Shown here one piece after another: positions 24,420-32,157 of a stretch of DNA of 32,157 nt. Position 1 is the first letter of the stretch. Every line of letters starts with the position of its first letter. A model generated the notes under the pieces. The model was not told where the DNA came from, did not search any database, and saw nothing but the letters and a program-made list of their open reading frames with translations. The translations under genes were made by a program, and so were the position numbers. Source of the stretch: Pirellulales bacterium (lineage in GTDB: Bacteria > Planctomycetota > Planctomycetia > Pirellulales > Pirellulaceae); the NCBI GenBank assembly GCA_022451045.1, contig JAKUOW010000023.1:1-32157 (forward strand), in the 5' to 3' direction.

Positions 24420-24818
24420 ATGACCTATTCGCAAGCACAACTTGAAGCATATCTGGACGAAGACCTTGATGCTGGAATGATGTCCAACATCGAGGTTGCG
24501 CTTCGTGAAGATACCCAGTTGCTCAATTCACTTTCTACAATTCTCTCACAACGCGAATCCGGGGTTCACAGCGTTGGTTCCGTATGGAGACGGGCAAGCA
24601 TTACATGCCCGAGCCGGGAAACGATCGCCGACGGGTTACTTGGCATCCTAGACGACGATTACAAAGACTATATTCATTTTCACATAAACGAAGTGGGTTG
24701 CCGTTTGTGTCAGGCACATCTTGATGACTTGACTGCCCAACAGGAAGTCAATCAAGAGCTCAGTTCATCTCGCCGAAAACGATATTTTGAGTCTACCGCT
24801 GGCTATTTGAAAAAGTAA
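24420..24818 (+). CDS. Small Cys/His protein, probable anti-sigma factor
   Basis: A 132-residue cytoplasmic protein encoded three bases after an ECF sigma factor. The N-terminal third is helical and acidic (AYLDEDLDAGMMSNIEVALRED, resembling the start of some zinc-binding anti-sigma domains). The central part has Cys63, then His88-x5-Cys94-x2-Cys97 (HINEVGCRLC), a variant of the His-x3-Cys-x2-Cys zinc motif of ZAS anti-sigma factors. It has no membrane helix. By position and motif it probably binds and inhibits, or otherwise tunes, the adjacent sigma factor. The spacing differs from the classic ZAS motif, so this is an inference; a redox or zinc sensor role is possible. Confidence 0.65.
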   Translation: MTYSQAQLEAYLDEDLDAGMMSNIEVALREDTQLLNSLSTILSQRESGVHSVGSVWRRASITCPSRETIADGLLGILDDDYKDYIHFHINEVGCRLCQAHLDDLTAQQEVNQELSSSRRKRYFESTAGYLKK

Positions 24819-24928
24819 TTCTGCTTTCCACCTGATAAGTATTTGAACCACAATGGAATCCACTTTCAAATGGTGTAATCACACAGCTCTACTTCCGACA
24901 AAACTCCCCGGCTCTAGCGAGAATAAAA

Positions 24929-25951
24929 ATGCGAATTAGTTTCTTGATCTGCGCGATTCTTTCCATGATCACCTCCGGCAGGACTGCATGTGCCGAAGAA
25001 CTGCCAGCACTAACATCACTCAGTAACGCGCATCTGGAATTCACTGTACCGGAGAAAGACTATGTGATCGTACGAAGAGGTGATATAGAAGCGGTTATCG
25101 TGAATAACGCAGCCGTCGATGACGATGTCCTGCAAGAACACCGTGCCGGGTATAGTGGTCTGGCAAAACTCACACATACCGAGCACAAAGAAAACCTGTT
25201 CGTGCCGGGAATTGCTGGGCTAAATTATGAACACATTCATGACGGCACCGTTCAGCCGCGACCGATTCTGTTTGAACCACGTAACGCTCCCATGCAATTG
25301 CGGGTCATTGATGAACATACCGTAGAGCTGTATCAAGCACCTACACCAAAATACAAACTCGAGAGCGTACTTCGGTATCAATTTATTGGTGACAACACGA
25401 TCGAAATGACTCTGGAGTGTATACCGAGACAGCGTTCGTTTACCAATAACTACGTTGGCTTATTCTGGGCAAGCTATATCCATAAACCTGAAAGCAAAGA
25501 TATCCATTTTCTGGGATTCCCAAATGCACAAGCCATTCCGGACAAACCTCGTGGAAAAGCCCAGTGGATTCGCGGGATTACACCAAGTCATGGCGTGGAT
25601 GCCACTCATGTCCGATGGAATGACAAACGCAAGTTCGCACACGACGAGAACTTCCCTTTGACATTGGTTTTCAATCGGTCAAAACACAAATACTCCACAC
25701 CTATGTATTACGGAGTCAGTAATGGAATGGCCTGGATTTGCATGTTCCGCGACAGGGACGAGATGAGATTGTCACAGTCACCATCCGGGGGTGGTAACGG
25801 CAATCCGGCATGGGATTTTCAGTACTTCATACCGAATTACAGAGTGAACACACGATATCAAATGGTCATGAGAGCAAAATATGTCCCGTTCGCATCGCGT
25901 GAACAAGTGCTTAATGAGAGTGCCTCGCACATGAAAGCGCTCAACGAATAA
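24929..25951 (+). CDS. Secreted beta-rich protein of unknown function
   Basis: A 340-residue protein with a typical signal peptide (ISFLICAILSMITSGRTACAEE, cleavage probably after ACA). The mature part is beta-strand-rich and lacks membrane segments. Parts such as LNYEHIHDG, MQLRVIDEHTVELYQAPTPKYKLESVLRYQF and NTIEMTLECIPRQ resemble the supersandwich fold of carbohydrate-active and mutarotase-like proteins, a guess from general pattern only. Conserved-looking residues include several His, Trp and Arg (HKPES, THVRWNDK, NPAWDFQYF). I do not recognise a named family, and no catalytic motif can be identified. It stands alone between the signalling operon and the ABC-2 system, and its gene end faces that of the 568-residue protein 18 bases away. 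Confidence 0.7.
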   Translation: MRISFLICAILSMITSGRTACAEELPALTSLSNAHLEFTVPEKDYVIVRRGDIEAVIVNNAAVDDDVLQEHRAGYSGLAKLTHTEHKENLFVPGIAGLNYEHIHDGTVQPRPILFEPRNAPMQLRVIDEHTVELYQAPTPKYKLESVLRYQFIGDNTIEMTLECIPRQRSFTNNYVGLFWASYIHKPESKDIHFLGFPNAQAIPDKPRGKAQWIRGITPSHGVDATHVRWNDKRKFAHDENFPLTLVFNRSKHKYSTPMYYGVSNGMAWICMFRDRDEMRLSQSPSGGGNGNPAWDFQYFIPNYRVNTRYQMVMRAKYVPFASREQVLNESASHMKALNE

Positions 25952-25969
25952 ACCGTTTTAAAGCCTTGC

Positions 25970-27676
25970 TTATTCTGTTGGCGGTACTGGGATTTCTCCA
26001 ACCGCTCCATCTGGATTTTCCGGAGTAGGGAACTGGATACTGCCGCCTTCCAGTTCTGGTGCAAACTGATAACGATCGATGATTCCCTTGAGTACAAAGT
26101 CATCACCAATTTCTTCATCGTATTGTTCAAGCAGCAACACATACTTTGCCAGCGATGGCATCAAGTTCTCTGCCAACTCATCACCTTCGAGCTCGGGATA
26201 TTCTTTGAAGATCTTGCCCCATAGTTCCCATGCTTGTTCATATTCTGCCCGCGCTTCTTCAAGCCGATCCTGAGGAAACAGCCGATCTGCATTCTGTACA
26301 GCGATTCGGGCATCCGTAGCGTCTTTAGTTTGCTCAACCTTACAACGTGTTAGCCAGTACTGATAGTTGCTTAATCCCAGATAGTTTTCTGATGCCATCT
26401 CACGAGCTCGCCACATCATCACTCGTTCGGCTATTCGTGTAGCCTCTTTAAGCGTATCCTCCGCGGAATCTTCCCCACCAAAGGACTCTGGTGATTCCTC
26501 GACTTTATCCCGCAAAGCCATGATGTACTGCTGTGGGTTAATGAACAATTGCCCTTCGGCCTTGTATGCAAGTTGCTTTAAGTAATCACTACGAACAGCG
26601 GGGTCCGTCTCTAATGCATGCGACTCAGCTTTGGTAAGCTTCAACCGCCGTTCACTGACCATGTCGTCATAAAGTATTTGGTCAACGGCAAACAGACTCT
26701 CCTGAGCTTCGTCTGCCTGTCGTGCGTAATCTGCATACTCACTCATGCGAATGTTGATATCACCGAACTGGCCGTGGAATTCTGCTGGAATCCGAAGTTC
26801 TTTTGCACCGAACTCTTCCCATTCGTCGTGACCCTGGGAAAACGCTGCGCGCGAAACTTCGTTTAGTAATCCATCTTCTTCAAGTGCGATCGCATAGTAA
26901 ATCTGTGAGCGAGGACGACTCGCAAAAAACACTACTGGCAACACACCCGCAAATTGATCATCATCGCCGCGGTTGTAAACCTGCTCACCCTGCCTGTACC
27001 AGATCTTGCTGACTAACCAATTGTCGGGGTTCCCATTCGGTCCATTGATTTCTAATACGGTCTCGTCAATGTCCTGCAGCACTTCATCATGGAACTCGGC
27101 ATCTGAATCAAATAGGCTTCGGAATTGGTGCTTCTCATCACTGCGACCGATTTTCTGTCCTATATAGTTACCCGTTTCTTCGAAGAGTTTCGGCTCCGAC
27201 TGGTTGTAACGTGTGCCATCCATGAGGAAGCGGATTCCACGTTTGACCCATTCGTAACGATGTTTGTAATCGTCGAATTCAACTGAAATGTTGTAGGCCA
27301 AGTTGTGAGCCTGAAATTTCCAAATCGATGTAAAGTGTGGCTGGAGCTTTGCAATCTGATTGACCGTCGCAGTCACGTTATCAAAGTCTTCCATCTCCTG
27401 ATACTTCGTGGCCTTATGCCACAAGACGATAATCGCAATCGGTCGCATCCCAAACGTAGCAAGCTGTAGAGAACTGCTAACCGGATCAACTTCACCAAGC
27501 GAGGATTGGCTCAAACCATAGGAGGCTCTAAGTTGAGCTAGCTTCCCACCACTGCTGGACTTTCCCGACTCGGTAGACTGTGTGGCTGGTTGTCCAAGCA
27601 TGAATAACGGAAACAACAACAATACGATCGCTGTTATGTAAGCTACTTTCCGTGCAAATATCGTGTTTAGGTTCAC
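25970..27676 (-). CDS. Membrane-anchored helical protein linked to an ABC-2 transporter
   Basis: A 568-residue protein with one N-terminal hydrophobic segment (about 11-30) followed by a Ser/Gly-rich linker (STESGKSSSGGKL), so most of it probably lies outside the cytoplasm, tethered to the inner membrane. The body is helix-rich with TPR-like stretches (YQEMEDFDNVTATVNQIAKLQPHFTSIWKFQAHNLAYN, and ARAEYEQAWELWGKIFKEYPELEGDELAENLMPSL). It ends in a Pro-rich tail. I know it only as a conserved planctomycete type, and no function is established. Its GTG start overlaps the permease stop (GTGA), so the two are translationally coupled and likely act together. A cargo-handling or adaptor role for the transporter is an inference. 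Confidence 0.7.
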   Translation of the reverse strand: MNLNTIFARKVAYITAIVLLLFPLFMLGQPATQSTESGKSSSGGKLAQLRASYGLSQSSLGEVDPVSSSLQLATFGMRPIAIIVLWHKATKYQEMEDFDNVTATVNQIAKLQPHFTSIWKFQAHNLAYNISVEFDDYKHRYEWVKRGIRFLMDGTRYNQSEPKLFEETGNYIGQKIGRSDEKHQFRSLFDSDAEFHDEVLQDIDETVLEINGPNGNPDNWLVSKIWYRQGEQVYNRGDDDQFAGVLPVVFFASRPRSQIYYAIALEEDGLLNEVSRAAFSQGHDEWEEFGAKELRIPAEFHGQFGDINIRMSEYADYARQADEAQESLFAVDQILYDDMVSERRLKLTKAESHALETDPAVRSDYLKQLAYKAEGQLFINPQQYIMALRDKVEESPESFGGEDSAEDTLKEATRIAERVMMWRAREMASENYLGLSNYQYWLTRCKVEQTKDATDARIAVQNADRLFPQDRLEEARAEYEQAWELWGKIFKEYPELEGDELAENLMPSLAKYVLLLEQYDEEIGDDFVLKGIIDRYQFAPELEGGSIQFPTPENPDGAVGEIPVPPTE

Positions 27677-29514
27677 GCTGCCACTTCCCTCGAACGCAAT
27701 ATAAGCGTCCCGATTATCGAAATCACCATGAAGTATCCTAACGTCACGGTTAAATGTCTTAACAGCAAATCCATGGATATGTCATATCCGTATGCTACTT
27801 TGTCAGCTGTATTAAATTCAGGATACCTAGGAGCTATTTGAGATACCACGTTCATCGTCCAAAGATATGCGCCATCAAGTGCTTCAATGACATCGCGAGC
27901 TCCGTCCGATACGTTTAATTCAGTCTCTGCACCCTGTTGAGTCACGCCACGCACTAACGCCTCGATCGGGCCACCACCGGTGCTAACATCATCTGTTTGA
28001 ATCGCAGTTATAAACCCAGCAAACGTCCCGAGCACGATGATGGCAAGCGTTGCCTTCAGTGAAATGATTCCATTTAAGAAAGTGCTAAATAACACTCCAA
28101 ACAGAGTCACCAACAACATCTGCATCCAGATACCGACGTATGATTTTGCAAAATTAATAATAAAAGATTGGTCCGGACCCCTCAGATATAAGTCCGCCCT
28201 AGCCATACCAAAAAACTGAGCATGTTCCTTACAGCGAATACCAACTTTAAGTTCGCCATTAACAATTAAGTCATTAAACACGTCCACCGATATAGGTTTG
28301 GCAGAAATCGGATCCAGATATTTCACATCGCTAAACGGTATGTCCATTCGCAGTGTTGCGAATTCTGTTGCTTCAAAGTTAATTGGCAGCGATTCCTGAA
28401 CCTTCGCAATCGGATCCGTACTCATTAAAATCACCTCGCCGCGGATTTTCGATTCAATATCCCCGCGGTTTGTACGGAACACTCGCAGATCCATCTCTAG
28501 AGGAATCTTCTCATCCGGAAATGTAGCTGACGTGATTTGAGACGTAGCTTGATCCCCGAACTTCCAGATCGCTGTATTAAGTGTGTTCCCCTCGATATAG
28601 GTGCGATATCCCCAACTTTTTCCGACGTTCAAACCTGATTCAGCCTGATTCCCGTATCGATCAAGGAATGACAATTCTCCATAAACAGGAACACGAGCCA
28701 ACAAGTCACCGACCGGCGGCCCCACTTCAAATTGAACGTCGGTGCCTTCTCCAACCACCGTAATCTCGTGTTGATGACCTTTCGATGTCATCGCAATTCC
28801 ACGCTTGGTTTCATTGCTGATGATGACATCATGGAAGTGATGGCGATCGAACGATGTGCGGCCAGTCCATTCCTTGCGGTCTGAATCATAATTCAAGTCC
28901 GCGACATCAATGGTGTGAGTGTGATCTAATCCCCGCCAGACAAACATGTAGCTGATCGTACCCATCATCAACAATAGAATTGTTCCGACAGCAGCAAATC
29001 CTATGACACGACCCATGAAAATCTCGTGAGATCGTACCGGCTTGGTCGTAATGGTGTAAATCGTCCGGTTCTTGATGTCATTTGGCAGGCTAAAAGCACT
29101 CAAGAACATTGCCAATGCAATGATGAGATAGCTTGTCGATGAAAGTACAAATGTCAGGTAGAGTCTGGCGGGGTGGTCATTTTCAACATCAAGAAACCAA
29201 CCACCAAACAATAGCAGTACAACAAAGATCGCAAATATGACAAGTACGCGACTTCGCAACGCTTCGTGAATAGCAAGTCGTGCCATCGCAAGAATTCGGC
29301 GCAACGATGTGCTTGGCAAATCTCTAAAAATGGAATTGTGCAAAGTACGGCCGATGATATCGACTGCCACACGTGGGTGCCGTCTCACAGCCAATTGCAC
29401 GAACCAAAATACCAAACCACCCACCAATAAGGTCACGATGGTCAACAAGAAAGGCACGATGGCCTCCCAGAACCAGTCGCCAAACCGGATGAATTCACTT
29501 GGATCAACAACCAT
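27673..29514 (-). CDS. ABC-2-type transporter permease with large extracytoplasmic domain
   Basis: A 613-residue integral membrane protein. Hydrophobic segments lie near 15-38, 92-112, 122-145 and 172-192, then a hydrophilic, beta-rich domain of about 250 residues (195-445) interrupts the family pattern, followed by segments near 446-468, 470-492 and 585-608. The segment after 92 and its NDIKNRTIYTITTKPVRSHEIFMGR coupling stretch are typical of ABC-2 permeases (NosY/GldF-like). A conventional ABC-2 permease has about 250-380 residues, so the inserted domain is unusual. It is encoded between its ATPase (52 bases upstream) and the 568-residue protein (overlapping). The substrate is unknown. Confidence 0.82.
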   Translation of the reverse strand: MVVDPSEFIRFGDWFWEAIVPFLLTIVTLLVGGLVFWFVQLAVRRHPRVAVDIIGRTLHNSIFRDLPSTSLRRILAMARLAIHEALRSRVLVIFAIFVVLLLFGGWFLDVENDHPARLYLTFVLSSTSYLIIALAMFLSAFSLPNDIKNRTIYTITTKPVRSHEIFMGRVIGFAAVGTILLLMMGTISYMFVWRGLDHTHTIDVADLNYDSDRKEWTGRTSFDRHHFHDVIISNETKRGIAMTSKGHQHEITVVGEGTDVQFEVGPPVGDLLARVPVYGELSFLDRYGNQAESGLNVGKSWGYRTYIEGNTLNTAIWKFGDQATSQITSATFPDEKIPLEMDLRVFRTNRGDIESKIRGEVILMSTDPIAKVQESLPINFEATEFATLRMDIPFSDVKYLDPISAKPISVDVFNDLIVNGELKVGIRCKEHAQFFGMARADLYLRGPDQSFIINFAKSYVGIWMQMLLVTLFGVLFSTFLNGIISLKATLAIIVLGTFAGFITAIQTDDVSTGGGPIEALVRGVTQQGAETELNVSDGARDVIEALDGAYLWTMNVVSQIAPRYPEFNTADKVAYGYDISMDLLLRHLTVTLGYFMVISIIGTLILRSREVAA

Positions 29515-29566
29515 GGTGTTTTGCTCTTAACCGGATACGGACAATTCGTCCGATGAGTAGTAAGGA

Positions 29567-30496
29567 TTATTCCTCTTCGATGTGGCGGTGCCCCGGGCGT
29601 TCTTCACTCTCGCGAACAATATTCAGGAATAGCTCCTCAAGTGTCGAGGTTGGGTTTTCCATTGAGATCATTTCGCCACTGTGCCGTTGTATTACTTCCT
29701 GAATCTCTTCCTTTGCCTCATCGCTTAAGCCTTTCGCCTGGATTTGTGTTACATCCTGCACAGAAAGGAGATTATCAACGCGGCCAAGTTCCTTGAGCTC
29801 ACCCTGATACAAAATGGCAATACGATCACAAACGTCCTGAACATCGGCTAGCAAGTGGGAACACATCAGTACGGTCTTCCCTTGATCGCGCAGGCGAAGG
29901 ATTAGATCCTTCATCTCACGTGTACCAATTGGATCGAGTCCCGTGGTGGGTTCGTCCAGCAGGATTAACTCTGGATCATTAATAAGTGCCTGAGCTAAAC
30001 CGATTCGACGTGTCATACCTTTTGAGTATTCTTTCAGCTGTCGCTTCTTGGCCCAATCAAGATCAATCATCTTGATGAGCTCTTTGATGCGCTTGCGACG
30101 CTTGGTAGCAGACATGTTGAAAAGCCTGCCGTAAAAATCGAGTGTTTCTTCAGCATTCAGGAACTTGTACAGGTATGACTCTTCCGGCAGATAACCGATG
30201 CGTTCATTTTTTGACACATCTGATGCATCCGAACCAAATACCAGTGCTTCACCACCAGTTGGAAATAGGAGTCCGAGCAACAGTTTAATCGTTGTCGACT
30301 TTCCCGATCCATTTGGCCCCAGAAGGCCAAATATCTCACCCTTCTTAACATCCAGATCGAGTGCCTTTAGAGCGTGAACCTTGGAACGTCCCCAAAAGTC
30401 CTTGTAGGTCTTCGTGAGGTTACGTGTTTCGATCACGACGTCTGATTTAGACTTGTATTTCTGTTCTGGGCTTGGTGCCGTTTGAGTAGATGACAT
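29567..30496 (-). CDS. ABC-2-type transporter ATP-binding protein
   Basis: A 309-residue ABC ATPase that should energise the adjacent permease. Walker A is GPNGSGKST (60-68), the Q-loop region contains [10 protein letters not shown], the signature is [15 protein letters not shown] (Lys in place of the usual Gly of LSGGQ, common in this CcmA/NatA group), Walker B is [14 protein letters not shown], and the switch His lies in [10 protein letters not shown]. The N-terminal 18 residues and the C-terminal 70 residues (with [12 protein letters not shown]) are extensions found in export-type ATPases. The ATG at 30496 is the first possible. It is the first gene of a three-gene minus-strand operon, divergent from folC. 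Confidence 0.92.
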   Translation of the reverse strand: MSSTQTAPSPEQKYKSKSDVVIETRNLTKTYKDFWGRSKVHALKALDLDVKKGEIFGLLGPNGSGKSTTIKLLLGLLFPTGGEALVFGSDASDVSKNERIGYLPEESYLYKFLNAEETLDFYGRLFNMSATKRRKRIKELIKMIDLDWAKKRQLKEYSKGMTRRIGLAQALINDPELILLDEPTTGLDPIGTREMKDLILRLRDQGKTVLMCSHLLADVQDVCDRIAILYQGELKELGRVDNLLSVQDVTQIQAKGLSDEAKEEIQEVIQRHSGEMISMENPTSTLEELFLNIVRESEERPGHRHIEEE

Positions 30497-30641
30497 CGTT
30501 GTTTCCAGGACAATTTCTGAATTCAGTTTTGTTCAATCTGGGAAAGTGGTGATTCCTACCAATTCCCTTTTTACGTGCGTAAACCTACATTTGTTCTGAT
30601 ATAGATTTGCCTACACTTTGCGCAATTTCACCAAAGGTGGT

Positions 30642-30670
30642 GTTAAAGTATGCCTTAGTAGCACTATAAA
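30642..30670 (+). promoter_or_regulatory. Possible promoter for folC
   Basis: GTTAAA (30642-30647) and TATAAA (30665-30670) are 17 bases apart. The downstream hexamer matches the sigma-70 -10 box at five of six positions; the upstream one is poor. Transcription from here would begin after an alternative TTG at 30618, which supports a start at one of the ATG codons around 30735-30756. It lies in the 259-base divergent gap, where I see no other gene. Confidence 0.3.
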
Positions 30671-30755
30671 AGTATGGGAATTCTATTTACGAATAAGCCC
30701 ATTCCTATCAATCACCATATGTACTTTGACGGTTATGACGGTAATGCCGTTGCGT

Positions 30756-32150
30756 ATGATAGATAGTCAACATCAAGACAGTAAGAAAACCGTGGCCGAC
30801 AGTATCAGTAACGCGTTAGAGTTTCTCTACGACCGGATCAATTATGAAAGCACCTCGCCGGCTGCAAACCGTGAATTCAAACTTGGTCGGATGCGTAAAC
30901 TAGCCGGCTTACTCGGTGATCCACAAGATAGCCTGAAGATTATCCATATCGCAGGAACGAAAGGGAAAGGATCGACCAGTCAAATGGTTGCCAGCGCCCT
31001 TGAGCAAGCAGGACTCACGGTAGGGATTTTTTCTTCGCCACACCTGATCAAGGTAAACGAACGATTCTCCATCAACGGCATCTTTTGTACAGACGCAGAA
31101 CTCTGTGACCTCATTAACCGTATCCAACCGATCGTAAGTCAGATGGATAACAATCCTGACTATGAAGGTGTGACGTTTTTTGAAATCACTACCGCGATCG
31201 CACTGTTGTACTTTCAGAATAAAAATGTCGATCTCAGCATTCTTGAAGTAGGCCTTGGTGGTCGTCTGGATTCGACCAATATCTGTAACCCCGTTATTAC
31301 AGCGATTACGAATATCGGCCTTGACCATACTCAATTACTAGGTGATACCATCGAAGCGATCGCTGCAGAAAAAGCTGGCATCATTAAGAGCGGCATTCCA
31401 ATTATCTGTGGCTCAGGCGATCCCGTCGCCTCTTCAACTATCAGTCAAATCGCTGATGACCGAGGCGCTCCAGTCATTCAACGTGGTGTTGATTTTGATA
31501 TTGCCGACGGTGAATCTGACAGAAAGTCCATCTCTGTTAATCTGCTCGATAAATTTCACTGGGATGATGTTCGATTACGGCTTGCCGGTGAACATCAATT
31601 TGAAAATGCAGCTACCGCAGCGGCGATCTGTTGGAAATTACATGAATTGGGATGGCCGATAACCACACAGCACATTGCGAATGGAATCTCTCGAGCAACT
31701 GTTTCTGGCCGTATGGAAAGGATCGCAGAATCACCGACCCTTCTAGTGGACGTCGCTCACAATCAGGATTCGATCGAAGCATTGTTGAAGCACATCACGT
31801 CCGAATACGCTGGCACCTGCAAGCACCTGTTAATTGCCATAAGTAAGGATAAACAGCATCACGCAATCATTGAATCTGTCTTACCGGTGTTTGATACCGT
31901 AGTGTTTACAACATACAGATCTAATCCAAGAGGTGTGAACAGCCTCAACCTATTAAAGGATGTAGAGAGAGAGCAACAACATCACGCATTTGCTACAACA
32001 CCATCGCGAAACCAACCTGTGTGTATCGAGCCGCCGACTACCGCATTGCGTTACCTGATGGATTTGGCAAACGATGAGGACCTGATTTGTATCACCGGAT
32101 CCTTCTTCCTTGTCGGTGAGATCATGGATACGGTGCAACCACCGGGTTAA
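30756..32150 (+). CDS. folC: Bifunctional folylpolyglutamate synthase / dihydrofolate synthase
   Basis: A 464-residue Mur-ligase-family enzyme that adds glutamate to dihydropteroate and to folates in the cytoplasm. Motifs are the family-specific ALEFLYDRINYE near the N-terminus, the P-loop GTKGKGSTS (67-75), the FSSPHLIKVNERF loop, EVGLGGRLDSTN, ITNIGLDHTQLLG, AGEHQFENAATA, and VDVAHNQDSIEALL in the C-terminal domain. The length is normal for FolC. Three in-frame ATG codons (30735, 30744, 30756) are possible, none with a ribosome binding site. I chose 30756 because homologous sequence begins soon after; an upstream TTG at 30618 would add an unlikely hydrophobic segment. Whether it has both activities cannot be told from the sequence. 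The stop is seven bases before the window edge. Confidence 0.92.
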   Translation: MIDSQHQDSKKTVADSISNALEFLYDRINYESTSPAANREFKLGRMRKLAGLLGDPQDSLKIIHIAGTKGKGSTSQMVASALEQAGLTVGIFSSPHLIKVNERFSINGIFCTDAELCDLINRIQPIVSQMDNNPDYEGVTFFEITTAIALLYFQNKNVDLSILEVGLGGRLDSTNICNPVITAITNIGLDHTQLLGDTIEAIAAEKAGIIKSGIPIICGSGDPVASSTISQIADDRGAPVIQRGVDFDIADGESDRKSISVNLLDKFHWDDVRLRLAGEHQFENAATAAAICWKLHELGWPITTQHIANGISRATVSGRMERIAESPTLLVDVAHNQDSIEALLKHITSEYAGTCKHLLIAISKDKQHHAIIESVLPVFDTVVFTTYRSNPRGVNSLNLLKDVEREQQHHAFATTPSRNQPVCIEPPTTALRYLMDLANDEDLICITGSFFLVGEIMDTVQPPG

Positions 32151-32157
32151 TGTCGGC

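Noticed and set aside
30618-30755. TTG start of FolC giving an N-terminal hydrophobic segment
   Set aside because: FolC is a cytoplasmic enzyme and homologous sequence begins after 30756; a promoter-like element also lies within this stretch.
1-32157. CRISPR array, insertion sequence, prophage or defence system
   Set aside because: No regularly spaced direct repeats, transposase, integrase or recognised defence gene was seen on either strand.

Overview
The window is 32 kb of densely packed bacterial chromosome, almost certainly from a planctomycete (Pirellulales/Planctomycetales type). The evidence is the combination of gene families: an RDD/SpoIIM/DUF4129/DUF4350/MoxR/DUF58 operon, an LL-diaminopimelate aminotransferase, two very large signal peptidases I with inserted zinc ribbons, a short secreted HEAT-repeat protein, an ABC-2 permease with a huge extracytoplasmic domain, and an FHA / Ser-Thr kinase / ECF sigma / Cys-His protein cassette. 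Base composition looks balanced (near 50% G+C by eye), and no segment stands out as foreign. Shine-Dalgarno sequences are mostly weak or absent, and several genes start with GTG. The species cannot be fixed from the sequence alone.

Layout. (1) 16-8082, plus strand: a seven-gene operon with ATGA overlaps encoding an RDD membrane protein, a SpoIIM-family membrane protein, an unrecognised polytopic membrane protein, a DUF4129 membrane protein, a DUF4350 lipoprotein, a MoxR AAA+ ATPase with an N-terminal zinc ribbon, and a DUF58 protein. This is a MoxR/DUF58 envelope chaperone system. (2) 8095-19017, minus strand: EamA transporter, HEAT-repeat protein, ROK sugar kinase, LepA (EF4), two adjacent signal peptidase I paralogues, an LptB-type ABC ATPase and LL-DAP aminotransferase. 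Most of these serve protein export, outer-membrane assembly and cell-wall precursor supply. (3) 19131-21303, plus strand: a CinA-C/nucleotidylyltransferase fusion, probably in NAD recycling, then a membrane-anchored coiled-coil protein with a strong ribosome binding site and an 11-bp terminator hairpin. (4) 21423-24818, plus strand: a signalling operon of FHA protein, Ser/Thr kinase with a membrane domain, ECF sigma factor and a small Cys/His protein, probably an anti-sigma factor. (5) 24929-25951: a secreted beta-rich protein. (6) 25970-30496, minus strand: a three-gene ABC-2 export system of ATPase, permease and a large membrane-anchored partner. (7) 30756-32150, plus strand: FolC.

No tRNA, rRNA, CRISPR, insertion sequence or phage gene was found. 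No stretch longer than 300 bases lacks a gene. The longest gap is the divergent region 30497-30755, followed by 20286-20493, 9328-9518 and 12193-12376.

The most distinctive items are the CinA-C/NadD-like fusion (two consecutive NAD-recycling steps in one chain), the paired zinc-ribbon signal peptidases with a beta-rich insert, the acidic tandem repeats in the DUF4129 protein, and the FHA-kinase-sigma-Cys/His cassette, in which a kinase could control a sigma factor.
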